Shown piece after piece: positions 63,691 to 64,000 of a stretch of DNA of 64,000 bases; within the stretch, counting starts at the first letter, position 1; every line of letters starts with the position of its first letter. Under the pieces are notes generated by a model, which was not told the DNA's origin, searched no databases, and worked only from the letters and a program-made list of their open reading frames with translations. Source of the DNA: Thermotogae bacterium (GTDB lineage: Bacteria > Thermotogota > Thermotogae > Petrotogales > Petrotogaceae); NCBI GenBank assembly GCA_024233675.1, contig JACKPH010000002.1, positions 186,001 to 250,000 of the forward strand, given 5' to 3'. The translations under genes were made by a program, and so were the position numbers.

Positions 63691-64000
63691 TTGAAAAAAG
63701 GTGTCATAAAAGAATATGTTTTTTCAGTCGTAGGTGTTATTTTAACGGCAATAGGCCTTGTATCTTTTCTTATGCCGAATAATATTGCTGCCGGAGGAGC
63801 TAACGGTATAGCAATAATAATTAACGGGATTTGCGGTCTTCCCGTCGGAATTGGTATGTACGTTGTAAATGCCGTACTTTTTACACTTTCTTTTTTAATT
63901 ATAGGGAAAAGTTTCGGTATTCGTTCTGTTGCATGTACTTTTCTTCTTAATTTTTTTGTGGATTTTTTTGACAGAATTATTCCTTTTCCGAAATATACGG
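63691..64000 (+). CDS. YitT-family membrane protein (partial)
   Basis: First 103 residues, cut by the window end. Membrane helices and LMPNNIAAGGANGIAIIINGICGLPVGIGMYVVNAVLFTLSF match the YitT/DUF161 opening. The TTG at 63691 is 9 nt after GGGAGG; the ATG at 63682 touches the site. Its place behind a B12 riboswitch suggests a role in cobalamin or cobalt physiology, though the family is not a known B12 transporter. Confidence 0.9.
   Translation, partial: MKKGVIKEYVFSVVGVILTAIGLVSFLMPNNIAAGGANGIAIIINGICGLPVGIGMYVVNAVLFTLSFLIIGKSFGIRSVACTFLLNFFVDFFDRIIPFPKYT

Overview
The window is low in G+C with long A/T runs and tightly packed operons on both strands. It encodes an anaerobic heterotroph: split class I fumarase, an anaerobic heme-opening radical SAM enzyme, many ABC importers, a methyl-accepting chemotaxis protein and peptidoglycan-sugar salvage. 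The solute-binding proteins and the dipeptide-type ABC operon look most like Thermotogota of the Petrotogaceae (Oceanotoga/Geotoga-like); Fusobacteriota is the main alternative. This placement is inference. No rRNA, tRNA or CRISPR array was found.

Layout. 0.3-3.1 kb: Hsp20 gene with a palindromic promoter, then a GntR(YtrA)-ABC operon. 3.7-7.1 kb: very A/T-rich cassette of an ABC exporter, a small HTH protein, a membrane protein and a CPBP protease. 7.3-17.5 kb: one minus-strand operon of ROK regulator, sugar-type ABC importer, amidohydrolase, argininosuccinate-lyase-family lyase, fumarase alpha and beta, L-cysteine desulfidase and malic enzyme. 17.8-22.9 kb: MFS and MATE transporters, a TetR/flavodoxin/FMN-binding operon and an alpha/beta hydrolase. 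23-32.4 kb: MurNAc/GlcNAc salvage operon (namZ, nagZ, murQ, gntR, sugar kinase, nagA) whose kinase gene is split by a 3.3-kb foreign insertion. 32.8-38.6 kb: divergent dipeptide/oligosaccharide ABC importer, then an MCP. 40.7-48 kb: acyltransferase cassette, ABC-2 exporter, PHP phosphoesterase and MFS. 48-51 kb: AraC regulator, small proteins and trpS behind a Trp-rich leader-peptide attenuator. 51-55.8 kb: heme uptake and anaerobic heme degradation under two DtxR-like operators. 56-61.3 kb: DNA repair genes (nfo, SPL-like radical SAM, AlkD-like), GNAT and EamA. 61.5-64 kb: small secreted protein, repeats, PhzF-like gene and a cobalamin riboswitch before a YitT-family gene cut by the window edge.

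How genes work together. The 10-kb ROK operon reads as one catabolic route: import of a succinyl adduct, release of fumarate by the lyase, fumarate to malate to pyruvate, and cysteine to pyruvate, H2S and ammonia. This fits breakdown of S-(2-succino)cysteine or a related adduct. Two of its ABC genes each lack one A in an A6 run, so they are frameshifted as given. The salvage operon and the ABC importer diverge from a region with mirrored ATGTTATTACAT/ATGTAATAACAT sites, which suggests shared control by the GntR regulator.
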